DNA from: Pseudomonas akapageensis
GTDB taxonomy: Bacteria; Pseudomonadota; Gammaproteobacteria; Pseudomonadales; Pseudomonadaceae
DNA: 64,000 bases
Direction: 5' to 3'
Assembly (NCBI RefSeq): GCF_011355085.1
Contig: NZ_VXCP01000057.1
Location: 1-64,000 of the forward strand
Below are positions 8,021-17,909 of this stretch, piece after piece (the first letter of the stretch is position 1; every line of letters begins with the position of its first letter). The position numbers and the translations under genes are program-made. Below the pieces are notes generated by a model, which was not told the DNA's origin, ran no database searches, and was given only the letters and a program-made list of their open reading frames with translations.

Positions 8021-9603
8021 GTTTGCACAGTTTGATCACCAGTTGCCTGGGGGACCGCGACGCCCTGGCCCTTGCCCGGGAGCAGGAAGCGAAGTGGTCG
8101 GCCTGGCTGATGCCAATCAATCCCGACTCGCCCGTAGGCGAGGACCCTGGCTACGACGACGACTTCCAGCGCATGCGCGAAGAGGTCAACAAACTCTCCG
8201 GGGCGGATGCCGAGCGCGTGGTGCAACTGGCCGAAAAGCTGTTGACCCAAACCTGCAAGGATCTGCGCGTGGCCACCTATTACCTGTGGGCGCGCCTGCA
8301 GAGGGATGGTGAGGCAGGGTTGTCCGACGGTTTGAGCCTGCTGGCCGCTATTGTGGAGCGCTATGCCGCCCAAGTGCTGCCCGCGCGACCCAACAGCCGC
8401 AAGATGGCCCTGGAGTGGCTGGCCAGCAGCAAGGTGCTGGACAGTCTGTCGCTGTACCCGGAGGTGGTCAAATGCGAGGCTGAGCGCACGGTGGCGGCGC
8501 TGGCCTGGCTGGAGCACGGCCTGCAAGCCTGGCCGCAAGACCAGCGTCCGGCCCTGGGTTCGCTCTATGCCGCGTTGTCCGCCCGGCTGGCGCAATCCGG
8601 CGGAGTCAATGCGCTGGTGCCGCAGACCAGTATCAGTCACGCGTCAACCGCGCAAACAGCCTCGCAGAGTACCCCGGCCATCAAATCAGGACGCGACCTG
8701 CTGGACAGCGGCCGGGCCTTGGCGGTTTATCTGCGCGAGCAGCCCCTGGGCTGGCTGGCGGCCCACCGTTTGATGAAGAGCCTGCGCTGGGACACCGTGC
8801 ACCAGGCGCCGCCCCAGGACGCCAGCGGCAACACCCGCCTGGCGCCACCGCGCGGCGACTATCGGGCGCAACTCAAGCGCCTGTATCTGCAACAGAGCTG
8901 GAATGAATTGCTCGACCAAGTCGAGCGAATGTTCGCCGAAAGCGTGAACCATTTCTGGCTGGACCTGCAGTGGTACCTGTTCCAGGCGCTGAGCAAGCAG
9001 CCCGCGCCACAGGATGGCTGGGCCGATATTGCCAAGCGTGACCTGGGCATGTTCCTCGAGCGCCTGCCGGGCCTGGAGGAACTGTGCTGGAGCGACGGTA
9101 CCCCCTTCGCCGACGAGACCACCCGCGAGTGGCTCACCCAGCACGTCAGCGGCAATCGCCCGCAGACATGGCTGCCTGCACCGGCGGCAGCACCGGCAAC
9201 CGCAGCTACCGAAATCCTCTCGCTGGAAAGCGAGGCCCTGGCCCAGGCCGACAGCGAGGGTGTGGAGGCAGCGCTGGTTTGGCTGGCGGAACGGCCCGGC
9301 GTGCAAACCGGCCGCGAACGCTGGTTACTGCGCCTGCTGATGGCGCGGGTCGCCGAGCAATGCGGCAAAAGCGATCTCGCTATCCACCTGCTGGGCGAAC
9401 TGGACGCCAGTGCCCAGCGCCACGGTCTGGCGGAATGGGAGCCGGAGCTTAACTTCGAAGCCAAGGCACGCCTGCTCAAGCTATTGCGCCTCAAAGCCCA
9501 GCGCAACGATGCGGACAGGCCGGCCCTGGCCCGGCGAATGGAGGCGTTGCTGGCAACGCTGGTGGCCATTGACCCGGTACGCGCCGCAGTGCTCTGCGGC
9601 TGA
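8017..9603 (+). CDS. tssA: T6SS protein TssA (ImpA_N with VasJ-like C-terminus)
   Basis: The protein has 528 residues. Residues 20-150 form an ImpA_N domain, with the signature PINPDSPVGEDPGYDDDF, found in all TssA proteins. The C-terminal half (about 290-528), with PRGDYRAQLKRL and FWLDLQWY, resembles the VasJ-type C-terminal domain of one TssA class. TssA primes and coordinates tail tube and sheath assembly at the baseplate. It starts at an ATGA overlap with tssM, so the two are translationally coupled. Confidence 0.88.
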   Translation: MSLHSLITSCLGDRDALALAREQEAKWSAWLMPINPDSPVGEDPGYDDDFQRMREEVNKLSGADAERVVQLAEKLLTQTCKDLRVATYYLWARLQRDGEAGLSDGLSLLAAIVERYAAQVLPARPNSRKMALEWLASSKVLDSLSLYPEVVKCEAERTVAALAWLEHGLQAWPQDQRPALGSLYAALSARLAQSGGVNALVPQTSISHASTAQTASQSTPAIKSGRDLLDSGRALAVYLREQPLGWLAAHRLMKSLRWDTVHQAPPQDASGNTRLAPPRGDYRAQLKRLYLQQSWNELLDQVERMFAESVNHFWLDLQWYLFQALSKQPAPQDGWADIAKRDLGMFLERLPGLEELCWSDGTPFADETTREWLTQHVSGNRPQTWLPAPAAAPATAATEILSLESEALAQADSEGVEAALVWLAERPGVQTGRERWLLRLLMARVAEQCGKSDLAIHLLGELDASAQRHGLAEWEPELNFEAKARLLKLLRLKAQRNDADRPALARRMEALLATLVAIDPVRAAVLCG

Positions 9604-9625
9604 ACCTCACTGATCAGGACTTTTT

Positions 9626-11392
9626 ATGGACAAGGACAATCTGACGTTGCACTACTTCGACGCCGAAATGCGCTACCTGCGCGAGGCCGGCAAGGAGTTT
9701 GCGCAAGCCTTCCCGGACCGGGCGGCACAGCTGAACCTGGACAAGCCGGGGGCGCACGACCCTTATGTGGAGCGCCTGTTCGAAGGCTTTGCTTTTCTGA
9801 TGGGGCGGCTGCGCGAGAAGCTCGACGATGATCTTCCGGAGCTGACCGAAGGGCTGGTCAGTCTGCTGTGGCCGCATTACCTGCGCACTATTCCATCGCT
9901 ATCAGTGATCGAGCTGGTGCCCGAGCTTGACCAGATGAGGACGAGCAAGCAGATCAGCAAGGGCTTTGAAGTGTTGACGCAGCCCATCGGTCCGCAGCGC
10001 ACCCGTTGTCACTACACCACCACCCAGGACTTGACGCTGCAACCTCTTGCCCTGGAGTCTCTGCGAGTTGCCCATGAGCCGGATGGTCGTTCGCTGCTGC
10101 GTCTGCGCTTTGCTTGCAGCACGCTGACGGAGTAGAATCAAACAGACCTGAGGCGCCTGCCGTTGTACCTCAACGCTGACGCTCCGATGGCCAGTGCGCT
10201 GCACCAGGCACTGACCCTGAACACCCAGGCCTTGTACGTGCGCTTCCCGGAGCAATCGGACCGCCAACCGATGGACGGCCATTTTGCGGCCAAGGGCTTC
10301 GCCGATGAAGATAGCCTGTGGCCCAAGGGCGACAGCGCTTTCAGCGGTTATCAACTGCTGCTGGAGTATTTCACCTTCCGTGAGAAGTTCATGTTCGTGA
10401 CCCTTTGCGGACTGGAACAGTTGAACATCCTGCCAGGCACACCCTGGTTCGAACTTGAAGTTGTGTTACGCGAGCCGTGGCCGCACACATTTGACCTGAG
10501 TGCCGAGCATATTCGACTGCATGCGGTGCCGGTGATCAATCTGTTTGCGCTGGAGGCGGATCCCTTGGCCCTGGCACCCTTGCAAACCGACTACCTGCTC
10601 AGGCCCATGCGTCTACAGGATGGCCATACCGAAATTTATTCGGTGGACCATGTCACTTCTTCGAAGAACGGCGAGCATACGGAATATGTGCCATTCACCA
10701 GCTTCCGCCACAAGGGCGGCATGCTGCGCGACGAAGCGCCCGAGCGGTACTTCCATACCCGCCTCAAGCGTGGCGCCAACGGACTGTACGACACCTGGCT
10801 GATCCTGGGTGGCGACGGCTTCGACAAGGATAGGCTGGACGAGAACAAAAACCTGTCGTTAAGCCTGACCGGCACCAACGGCCAGCTCCCGCGCAAGGCC
10901 CTGCAAAGCACCTTGCTCGATTCCCTGGTGCAATCCCAGGATGGCTTGCGGGTGCGCAACCTGTGCGCACCGACCTTACCCTGCTACCCGCCAAATCGCG
11001 ATCGTTTTCACTGGCGCGTGCTCAGTCACCTGGGCTCGAATTTCCTGCCGATGCTCGACAGCGCCGAAGTGCTGCGCGGCACCCTGGCGCTGTACGACTG
11101 GACGGGCAGTGAACTGAACCGTCGGCGCCTGGAAGCGATAGTCGAAGTCAACCATTACCTGATCCAGCGTTTCGAGAAAGGCTTCCTGCTGCGCGGCGTG
11201 GATATCGAAGTGACCCTGGATGCCAATGGCTTTTGCGGCGAAGGCGATATCTGCCTGTTCGGCGAGATGCTCAGTCGCTTCTTTGCCCTGTACGCCGACA
11301 TTCACCTGTTCAACCAGCTCACGCTGATCCTGCAACCTACTGGAAATTGTCTGCGATGGAACGAGAATCACAGTCAGCGTATTCCCGGCTGA
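9626..11392 (+). pseudogene. tssF: tssF baseplate gene interrupted by an in-frame TAG stop
   Basis: The frame 9626-11392 encodes a complete TssF-family (DUF879) protein of about 588 residues, the normal length, except that codon 170 (10133-10135) is TAG, in the context ACG GAG TAG AAT CAA. Nothing else is damaged: the part after the stop continues straight into the family sequence (RRLPLYLNAD and onward to RIPG). TssF is essential for the T6SS baseplate (TssEFGK). GAGG at 10150-10153 lies 9 nt before a TTG codon at 10163, so the downstream part could in principle be reinitiated as a 409-residue protein. Alternatives are a true null allele, amber readthrough or a sequencing error. Confidence 0.85.
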
Positions 11393-12453
11393 AAGCCGAT
11401 GGCTTGCTGGAGACGCTGGAGGGCAGGGTGGCCGAAGCCAATCTGTTTCGCTTCTGCCAATTGCTGGAACAGGCCATGCCCGGCCATCCGCCGTTGGGTA
11501 GTACCACGCGCCCGGCGGATGACCCTGTGCGCTTTCGTCCCGATCCCGGCATGGGCTTTCCTGCCGGCGAACTGAAGGCCATCGAAACCGATCGGCATTA
11601 TCCCGAGCGCCCGGCCACGGTACGTACCCGAATGCTCGGCCTGTATGGTGTCGACTCACCCTTGCCGACCGCCTATCTGGATGACATCGCCCAGCGCCGG
11701 GAAGGGCATGACGCGCTGGAAGCCTTCCTCGATATCTTCAACCACCGGATCTTCACCCAGTTCTATCGCATCTGGCGCAAGTACTCGTACCCGGCCACGT
11801 TCGAGCCCGGGGGCGGCGATGCGACTTCCCAATGCCTGCTGGGGCTGATCGGTCTTGGCATTCCCGGCACCGCCGAGCAGATTGCCACGCCGATGTCGCG
11901 CTTTCTGGCGTTGCTCAGCGTCATGCGCCTGCCTACCCGTAACGCAGAAGGCATCACCGCGCTGGTCACGCTTCTGGCACCCAATACCCAGGCACGGGTG
12001 ACCCCGCACTGGCCGCAGAAAATTCCCTTGGCGCATCCCGCCAGCCTGTCCGCGAGCGGTCCTGTCAGCCTGTCCCAAGGCACGCCCTTGGGCAGCGTTG
12101 GGCAGGACGCCAACAGCCAGCTGCACCTGGCGCTGTTCACCGACGACCCGGCAGAAGCCCGTGGCTGGTTGCCGGGTGCCCGCTTGCACAATGATCTGCT
12201 GGTATTGCTGCGTGTGTACCTGGGCTGGCGTTGTACCGCGAAACTACAGCTGTCGCTTCCTGTATCCAGCCTGCCGGAACCGGTGCTGGGAGGCACGCCG
12301 GTGCTACTGGGGATGACCGCTGTACTGGGCTTGGGCGGTGAAGCCTGGCAAGTCGCGGATAACGCCACGATCACGATCAACCTGGGCCGCTACCAAGGCC
12401 TGCAGAGCAACTTCATGGACAGAGAGAAAAAGCATGTCGTGTACTCGTTTTAA
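11356..12453 (+). CDS. tssG: T6SS baseplate protein TssG
   Basis: The protein has 365 residues, within the usual TssG (DUF1305) size. Features include LFRFCQLLEQ near the N-terminus, FRPDPGMGFPAGE, YGVDSPLPTAYLDDI and FLDIFNHR, all typical of the family. It pairs with TssF in the baseplate wedge. ATG 11356 is chosen because it begins the family sequence; it lies 37 nt inside the end of tssF, so its translation probably depends on ribosomes finishing tssF. The stop in tssF could therefore also lower TssG synthesis. Confidence 0.9.
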   Translation: MERESQSAYSRLKADGLLETLEGRVAEANLFRFCQLLEQAMPGHPPLGSTTRPADDPVRFRPDPGMGFPAGELKAIETDRHYPERPATVRTRMLGLYGVDSPLPTAYLDDIAQRREGHDALEAFLDIFNHRIFTQFYRIWRKYSYPATFEPGGGDATSQCLLGLIGLGIPGTAEQIATPMSRFLALLSVMRLPTRNAEGITALVTLLAPNTQARVTPHWPQKIPLAHPASLSASGPVSLSQGTPLGSVGQDANSQLHLALFTDDPAEARGWLPGARLHNDLLVLLRVYLGWRCTAKLQLSLPVSSLPEPVLGGTPVLLGMTAVLGLGGEAWQVADNATITINLGRYQGLQSNFMDREKKHVVYSF

Positions 12454-12970
12454 TGCATTGATGGTGGTTGCGCTCGGTGCGCTGCTCGGCGGATGCGGGC
12501 TGACCCAAACCGTGGGTGACTCCACCACCTCCACCGCCCAGGCGATCTTCTACAAGCAGGTGAAAACCCTGCACCTGGACTTCAGCGGTCGAGCGGCGAT
12601 GAACACCGATGCGGCGGACATGAGCGCGTTGTCAGTGCCTACACTGGTGCGGGTGTACCAGCTGCGCGATAGCAAGGCGTGGGAAAAGGCAACCTACGAC
12701 ACCTTGCTGGCCGATGGCGACCGTGTACTCGACGCCGATCTGCTGGACCAGCGAGCCTTGGTGGTCAAGCCCGAGGAGGGTGCGCAACTGAACGTGCCAA
12801 TGGCCAAGGGCGCACAATTCGTCGCGGTGGTAGCGTTGTTCCGTGACCCCGAAACCCCAATGACTCCGTGGCGCCTGACGCTGGCCCGCGAGGACCTGGA
12901 GCCGGACCGGGCGCGTGTGATCGAACTGGGGGACAACCGGCTGACCCTGCGCCCCTTGGCCAAGGAGTGA
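12434..12970 (+). CDS. tssJ: T6SS outer-membrane lipoprotein TssJ
   Basis: The product has 178 residues with a lipoprotein signal peptide ending in the lipobox LGGC (Cys about 18). The mature part, with LRVYQL-like VRVYQLRDSKAWEKATYD and LVVKPEE, matches the TssJ beta-sandwich. TssJ tethers TssM to the outer membrane. ATG 12434 overlaps tssG by 20 nt. Confidence 0.9.
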   Translation: MSCTRFNALMVVALGALLGGCGLTQTVGDSTTSTAQAIFYKQVKTLHLDFSGRAAMNTDAADMSALSVPTLVRVYQLRDSKAWEKATYDTLLADGDRVLDADLLDQRALVVKPEEGAQLNVPMAKGAQFVAVVALFRDPETPMTPWRLTLAREDLEPDRARVIELGDNRLTLRPLAKE

Positions 12971-12973
12971 ACA

Positions 12974-13414
12974 ATGACCGAGTTCAATCCTTCGCTCTAC
13001 GAAACGCTCCTGCAGAATTTCACTGGCGAACTGGACCTGCATAGCGTCGGTGAAGAGGACCAGCAGACCCTGTCGGTGCTGGACAACGTGCAACGCATCC
13101 TCAACAGCCGGGCGGGCACGCTCAGTCATCTGCCCGACTACGGTCTGCCGGACATGGGCCAGATCCTGCAGGGGCTGCCCGCCTCGGCGCAGGGGCTGAT
13201 GAACACCATGGCCACGACCCTGCTCAACTACGAGCCGCGCCTGGCGTCGGTGAATATCGAGCTGCTGCCCCAGGTGCTACCAGGGCATCTGGAATATGCC
13301 CTCGACATGCAACTCAAAGGCGGCAGGCGAGTGTCCTTCGGTACGACCCTGGCGCCTGAGGGCAGAGTACTGGTGCGTCACCTCAAAAGGCAGGCTTACC
13401 TGTCGAAGCCGTGA
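12974..13414 (+). CDS. tssE: T6SS baseplate protein TssE (gp25-like)
   Basis: This 146-residue protein has the gp25-like lysozyme-fold domain of TssE: SVLDNVQRILNSRAG, LPDYGLPDM, and a C-terminal beta region. TssE links the baseplate to the sheath. A good ribosome site, AAGGAG, lies just before ATG, three bases after the tssJ stop. Confidence 0.92.
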   Translation: MTEFNPSLYETLLQNFTGELDLHSVGEEDQQTLSVLDNVQRILNSRAGTLSHLPDYGLPDMGQILQGLPASAQGLMNTMATTLLNYEPRLASVNIELLPQVLPGHLEYALDMQLKGGRRVSFGTTLAPEGRVLVRHLKRQAYLSKP

Positions 13415-13437
13415 ACCTGTAAACGAAAGGAAGCCCG

Positions 13438-14580
13438 ATGACGGCGCTGTTTGAAATGCGTATTCGAGTAGGCGGGGATCCCCGCGGCTTCGCCGAGTTC
13501 ACGGCGCTGCGTGAGGAATTGGCGAAACTCAGCCACCCGGCTTGCCCGGACGTGGACTGGGGCCGGGTAGAGCAGTTGTGCCTGGGTCTGTTTCAGAAGA
13601 ACGGTGCGGATCTGCAAACCGCCGCCTTTTTCGCCCTGGCCCGTAGCCAATGCCTGGGCCTTACGGGCATGGCCGAAGGGGTGGCGCTGATGAGCGCGCT
13701 TACCCGTGAATGGGTGCACTTGTGGCCGCCGATGGCGCCCGTGCGCCTGGACATCATGGCCTGGTTTTTCGCGCAATTGCGTCCGTTGCTGCGCAGCCAG
13801 GAAGTGAATTCGCGATCTCTGCCTGCACTGGTGCAGGTAGACGCAGAGCTTGAACGATTGAACGAGCAACTGGATCGTCAGGTGCAGGTTACTCTGGTGA
13901 CATTGCAGGCCCTGCGCCAGCAAGTCGGCAGCCTTATCCAACGCCTGGCGCGAAACAGCGTTTCGGGCGAAGTCGTGCTGCCCTACGCCAGGTTGCCCGA
14001 ACCGGAGCGCCTGATGCCGGTCATGATCCTGCCGCCGCCCCCTCTGCCCGAGGTGACGGTCCTGCAGCCGAACGCAAAGAGGCGTCGCATGGCTATGTGG
14101 CTGATCGCCGCGGTCGCCACGATCATCTTGGCCGGCGGGCTTTGGCTGGCAGGCTCGGGCGGTGATGGCTGGCTTCGCGCGGTGAGTCTCTCCCGACAGG
14201 AACAGCCGACACCTGAACCGGTACGCCTGGACAGTCTCATGCTGTTCAACGCCGGGAGTGCCGAGCTCAAACCCGACTCCACCCAGGTACTGATCAATGC
14301 CCTGGTCAACATCAAGGCCCAACCCGGCTGGCTGATCGTCATCGCCGGGCACTCCGATGCCACGGGCAACGCCGAGCAGAACCTGCAGTTGTCACGCGCC
14401 CGGGCAGCCGCGGTGCGTGACTGGATGCAGCGCATGGGTAACATCCCCGACAGTTGCTTCGCTGTCCAGGGGGTCGCAGACGGCCAGCCCATTGCCAGCA
14501 ACGACACCGAGGCGGGGCGTGCGGCCAACCGGCGGGTCGATATTCGTCTGCTACCGCAAGTGGGGGCCTGCATGCCGTAA
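13438..14580 (+). CDS. T6SS accessory protein, ImpA_N-like domain fused to an OmpA domain
   Basis: The protein has 380 residues. Residues 5-130 resemble the ImpA_N/VasL module seen in TssA-like proteins (LWPPMAPVRLDIMAWF). A single membrane segment at about 214-236 (MAMWLIAAVATIILAGGL) is followed by a peptidoglycan-binding OmpA domain (about 265-375) with the characteristic GHSDATG, NLQLSRARA and NRRVDIRL. A cytoplasmic TssA-like part is thus tied to the cell wall, suggesting it anchors the apparatus, as TagL does in other systems. AAGGA lies before ATG; it is the last gene of the operon. Confidence 0.82.
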   Translation: MTALFEMRIRVGGDPRGFAEFTALREELAKLSHPACPDVDWGRVEQLCLGLFQKNGADLQTAAFFALARSQCLGLTGMAEGVALMSALTREWVHLWPPMAPVRLDIMAWFFAQLRPLLRSQEVNSRSLPALVQVDAELERLNEQLDRQVQVTLVTLQALRQQVGSLIQRLARNSVSGEVVLPYARLPEPERLMPVMILPPPPLPEVTVLQPNAKRRRMAMWLIAAVATIILAGGLWLAGSGGDGWLRAVSLSRQEQPTPEPVRLDSLMLFNAGSAELKPDSTQVLINALVNIKAQPGWLIVIAGHSDATGNAEQNLQLSRARAAAVRDWMQRMGNIPDSCFAVQGVADGQPIASNDTEAGRAANRRVDIRLLPQVGACMP

Positions 14581-14606
14581 CGGTCCAGGGTGCTCCCTAA
14601 AAACAA

Positions 14607-14632
14607 AGCCCCGACCAAAGTTGGCCGGGGCT
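14607..14632. terminator. Bidirectional terminator-like hairpin
   Basis: A 12-bp stem (AGCCCCGACCAA with TTGGCCGGGGCT, one mismatch) lies between the convergent T6SS operon and the DUF1329 gene. It would end both transcripts, though the T-tracts flanking it are weak. Confidence 0.75.
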
Positions 14633-14664
14633 CTGTCATTTCTGCGTTATGCACAACACCCCAA

Positions 14665-16035
14665 TCAACGAATCCCCGCGTTCCGCAACGCCCCCGGCGT
14701 GAAGTCGTTCATGGTGCTCTTCTGATCATACCGGGTGGCAAATTTCGATTCGTTGGTCATGCCCTGGATCACATAGCGACCGGCGACCAGGTCATACAGG
14801 GCCTGGCCTGCATAAAGGCTGATGCCACGCTGGTAGTCCTGCACCTGGTAGCCTTCGCCGACCCGCCACAGTTGGCCGCGACCGTCATAGTGATCGACTT
14901 CCACCAGTGTCCAGGTGTCCTCGTCGAAATACATGTGGCGCTTGGCGTAGATATGACGTTGGCCCGGCTTCAAGGTGCCTTCCACTTCCCACACGCGGTG
15001 CAGTTCGTAGCGCGCCAGGTTCTGGTCAATGTGCCCGGGCTTGAGGATGTCCGCGTACTTCACCTGGGGCGACCAGAGCTTGTAGTTGTTGTACGGAATG
15101 TACATTTCCTTCTTGCCGATCAGCTTCCAGTCGTAACGGTCCGGTGAGCCGTTGTACATGTCGGCGTTGTCGGCGGTGCGCAGGCCATCGGCCGCGGTGC
15201 CCGGTCCGTCATAGGCGACTTGCGGGGCGCGCCTGACGCGGCGCTGGCCGGCGTTGTAGGCCCAGACGTCGCGCGGTGCCTTGACCTGGTCGATGGTCTC
15301 GTAGGCCAGCAGCACGTTGCCGGCCAGGCGCGACGGGGCGGTCACCGTCTGCTTCATGAACATGAGCTGGTTGGCGCTTTTTTCCGGGTCCACGTCCGGC
15401 ATCTGCTGCGGGAAGGCGAGGTCCTGGTCCATCAGGACAATGTTGTAGTCGCCGTTGACCTGAGGCGTCGCCTGGGCGACGGTCTGGGTGTAGTTGGTGC
15501 CGCGATAGCGGGTCTCGTGGTTCCACACCACCTCGACACCGCTCTTGGGGATCGGGAAGGGGTAGTAGCGGTTGGTGCTGAAGTTGCTCAGGCCGTTGCC
15601 GTCATTGACCAACTGGGTCGTCACGGCGCTTTTTTTGGCGATCTCGTAGATCTCCTGGGGCGCGGCAGCGGTGCGCTGGGTCTTGTAGACCGGAATCTTG
15701 TAGGTGTCCGGATAGCGTTGGAACATGGCCTGTTGGCCAGGGCTCAGCTTGTCCTTGTACTGGGCGACATTCTTCGCCGTGATGACGAACAGCGGTGTTT
15801 CGCTGGCGAAGGGGTTGCCGAGGAAGCCGTTGGCATCCACCGGCGCGGCATTGGGCTTCAGGCCGCCGGTCCAGGCCGGGATGCTGCCGTCGGCGTTGCC
15901 TTCCTTCTGGCCGCCCAGTGGGGTCAGGGTGGTGCCCAGTTGGGCCGCTTCCTGGGGTGAGACTGCCGCCATCACGCTGCAAGACAGCAGCGACAGGGCC
16001 AATGCGCCAGTGCGCAGCATAGTGATCGTGTTCAT
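14665..16035 (-). CDS. DUF1329 domain outer-membrane/periplasmic protein
   Basis: The protein has 456 residues with a signal peptide (cleavage near VMA-AVSPQ). It matches the DUF1329 family: GNADGSIPAWTGG near the N-terminus and YEAHRVW-like ARYELHRVWEVEGTLKPG toward the end, consistent with an LolA/LolB-like lipid-binding fold. Genes of this family nearly always sit beside a DUF1302 gene, as here, and are thought to help move hydrophobic compounds across the envelope; no transport substrate can be read from the sequence. AGAGGA lies before ATG. Confidence 0.88.
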   Translation of the reverse strand: MNTITMLRTGALALSLLSCSVMAAVSPQEAAQLGTTLTPLGGQKEGNADGSIPAWTGGLKPNAAPVDANGFLGNPFASETPLFVITAKNVAQYKDKLSPGQQAMFQRYPDTYKIPVYKTQRTAAAPQEIYEIAKKSAVTTQLVNDGNGLSNFSTNRYYPFPIPKSGVEVVWNHETRYRGTNYTQTVAQATPQVNGDYNIVLMDQDLAFPQQMPDVDPEKSANQLMFMKQTVTAPSRLAGNVLLAYETIDQVKAPRDVWAYNAGQRRVRRAPQVAYDGPGTAADGLRTADNADMYNGSPDRYDWKLIGKKEMYIPYNNYKLWSPQVKYADILKPGHIDQNLARYELHRVWEVEGTLKPGQRHIYAKRHMYFDEDTWTLVEVDHYDGRGQLWRVGEGYQVQDYQRGISLYAGQALYDLVAGRYVIQGMTNESKFATRYDQKSTMNDFTPGALRNAGIR

Positions 16036-16061
16036 TGTTATTGTCCTCTGCTGGTGTGGAT

Positions 16062-17909
16062 TCAGAAGTTCACGCCGAAGCTGAGCGCGACATAGTCGCG
16101 GTCGGTATTGGTGTTGAAATCGCCACCGAAGAAGTCGGTGTAACTGAGGCTGGCGGTGTAGGTGCTCTGGTAGTCGGCATCCAGGCCCAGGCTGACGGCC
16201 ATGTTGCCTTCCTCGAAATTGGGGCCGAAGCCGTCCACGTCGTGGGACCAGGCCAGGTTCGGCGACAGGTTGATGCCGGCGATGACGTTCGGGTAATCGA
16301 GCTTGGCGCGGGCGCGGTAACCCCAGGAGTCGGCGGTGTAGAAGCCTTTGTCATTGCACTTCTGTTGTGGGTTGCTGGCATTGGCCTGGCCCACGTTGGT
16401 GCCGACACACAACGCGTTCTGGGCGCCCGGGAGTTCACCTGGGCCCCAGCCCGGGTTGCGGCCGAAGCGCAGGTCGCTGCCATCGGCGCTGCCCAGGCTG
16501 CTGATATGGTTGTAACCGACTTCGCCCACCAGGGTCAGGCGGCTGGCGCCCAGTACCTGGTCGTAGAATTGGGTGGCGGTCAACTGCGCCTGGTACACCG
16601 GCATGCGCTTGTAGCCGTCGATGGTCGCCCCCGGTGCGTTCACGGCCTGGCCGGTGGTGAAGATCGCGCCCCTGGGGTTCTGGCCCAGCGCCGCCAGGTT
16701 CAGGTCAAGGGTGTTGATCTGCAACGGCATGTTCGGCCGATAACTGATCTCGCCACCCAGCGCGGTACCGCCCACATTGGTCTGGAAACTCAGACCGTAG
16801 AGATGGATATCCTCGGGATAATCGATGTAATAGCGTGCAGAACGGATGGCCCCGAATGGATCGCCAGGCGCCGCCAGGGCCGGGTTGTTGCGTTGCAGGC
16901 TGAGGAAGGGGCTGCGGCTGTGGTAATTCAGGGCGTAGGCACCGAATTCGGTGTCGTTCAGCTCCGGCATGAACCAGCGCAGGGCCACGCCATACTGGCC
17001 GCCATCGCGGGCGTCATTGTCCTGCAGGCGCGGGACATAGGCATCGTCCGTAAAGCGGGCCAGCACGGCGGCCGCCCCGCCGGTGTTGGCGGCTGTTCCG
17101 GGTGCCAGGTCCAGGCCCTGGGCCACCAGGCGGTCGTTGCAGCCTTCGGCGATGGTATCGGTGCCAAAGAAGGTGCCGCAGTTGTCGACCACCGACTTTT
17201 CCCACTCCAGCTGGTAGAAGGCTTCGGCGGTGATGTTCTCGCTCAACCCCTGGGACACGTAGAGCATGTTGACCGGGATCAGGCCTTCCTTGATCTCGGC
17301 GCCGGGGCGGCGCAGGGCAGCGACGTCGATCGGGTTGATGCTGTTGATGGAGTTGCCGATGAAGGTGCTTTCCCCCCAGCTGACCACTTGCTTGCCCAGG
17401 CGCACGTTACCCGGCAGATCGGCGATGTTGTAGTTGTGGTAGACGAAGGCGTCGAGAAATTCCGCACCGGAGGCCTTGGCCAGGTCATTGCGACCGCTGT
17501 CATCGATGTCATAGAAGTGCTGGTGGCCATCCTTGAGCTCGAAGTCGTACCAATACTTGCCGCGCAGGAAGGCGCCGCTGTCGCCGTACTTGAGCTCCAG
17601 GTCGTGGATACCCTTGAATATCGTCGAGAAATTCTCGCCCGCCCGGAAGTTCAGGTGATTGTCGTCGATGGTGCGCGACGCCGCCGTGCCACCTGCAACG
17701 CCCTGGCTATTGAAGTTGGAGATGAATTTCCTGTCCGGATTGGTCGTCGACCAACTGCCCCCTACCGACAGCGATGAGTCGAACTGCCCCTCGATCTCCC
17801 CGACAGTGAAATTGACGGCGTGCGCCTGTGTGCTGGCGCCCAGGGCGACGGCCAGGGTCAATTGGCGCAGGGGCAAAGCCCGGGGGCGGGATTGGATCGG
17901 TAGCCACAT
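16062..17909 (-). CDS. DUF1302 domain outer-membrane protein
   Basis: The product has 615 residues and a signal peptide ending near AHA-VNF, followed by a beta-rich sequence typical of a DUF1302 outer-membrane beta-barrel, ending in an aromatic residue (VNF). It is the upstream partner of the DUF1329 gene, 26 bp away, and both are likely to be one operon. The start MWLPIQ at 17909 is chosen for its ribosome site (GAGGA); a longer frame to 18044 lacks one. The cargo is unknown. Confidence 0.86.
   Translation of the reverse strand: MWLPIQSRPRALPLRQLTLAVALGASTQAHAVNFTVGEIEGQFDSSLSVGGSWSTTNPDRKFISNFNSQGVAGGTAASRTIDDNHLNFRAGENFSTIFKGIHDLELKYGDSGAFLRGKYWYDFELKDGHQHFYDIDDSGRNDLAKASGAEFLDAFVYHNYNIADLPGNVRLGKQVVSWGESTFIGNSINSINPIDVAALRRPGAEIKEGLIPVNMLYVSQGLSENITAEAFYQLEWEKSVVDNCGTFFGTDTIAEGCNDRLVAQGLDLAPGTAANTGGAAAVLARFTDDAYVPRLQDNDARDGGQYGVALRWFMPELNDTEFGAYALNYHSRSPFLSLQRNNPALAAPGDPFGAIRSARYYIDYPEDIHLYGLSFQTNVGGTALGGEISYRPNMPLQINTLDLNLAALGQNPRGAIFTTGQAVNAPGATIDGYKRMPVYQAQLTATQFYDQVLGASRLTLVGEVGYNHISSLGSADGSDLRFGRNPGWGPGELPGAQNALCVGTNVGQANASNPQQKCNDKGFYTADSWGYRARAKLDYPNVIAGINLSPNLAWSHDVDGFGPNFEEGNMAVSLGLDADYQSTYTASLSYTDFFGGDFNTNTDRDYVALSFGVNF

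Noticed and set aside
16035..17777. 580-residue open frame on the plus strand
   Set aside because: Shadow of the DUF1302 gene.
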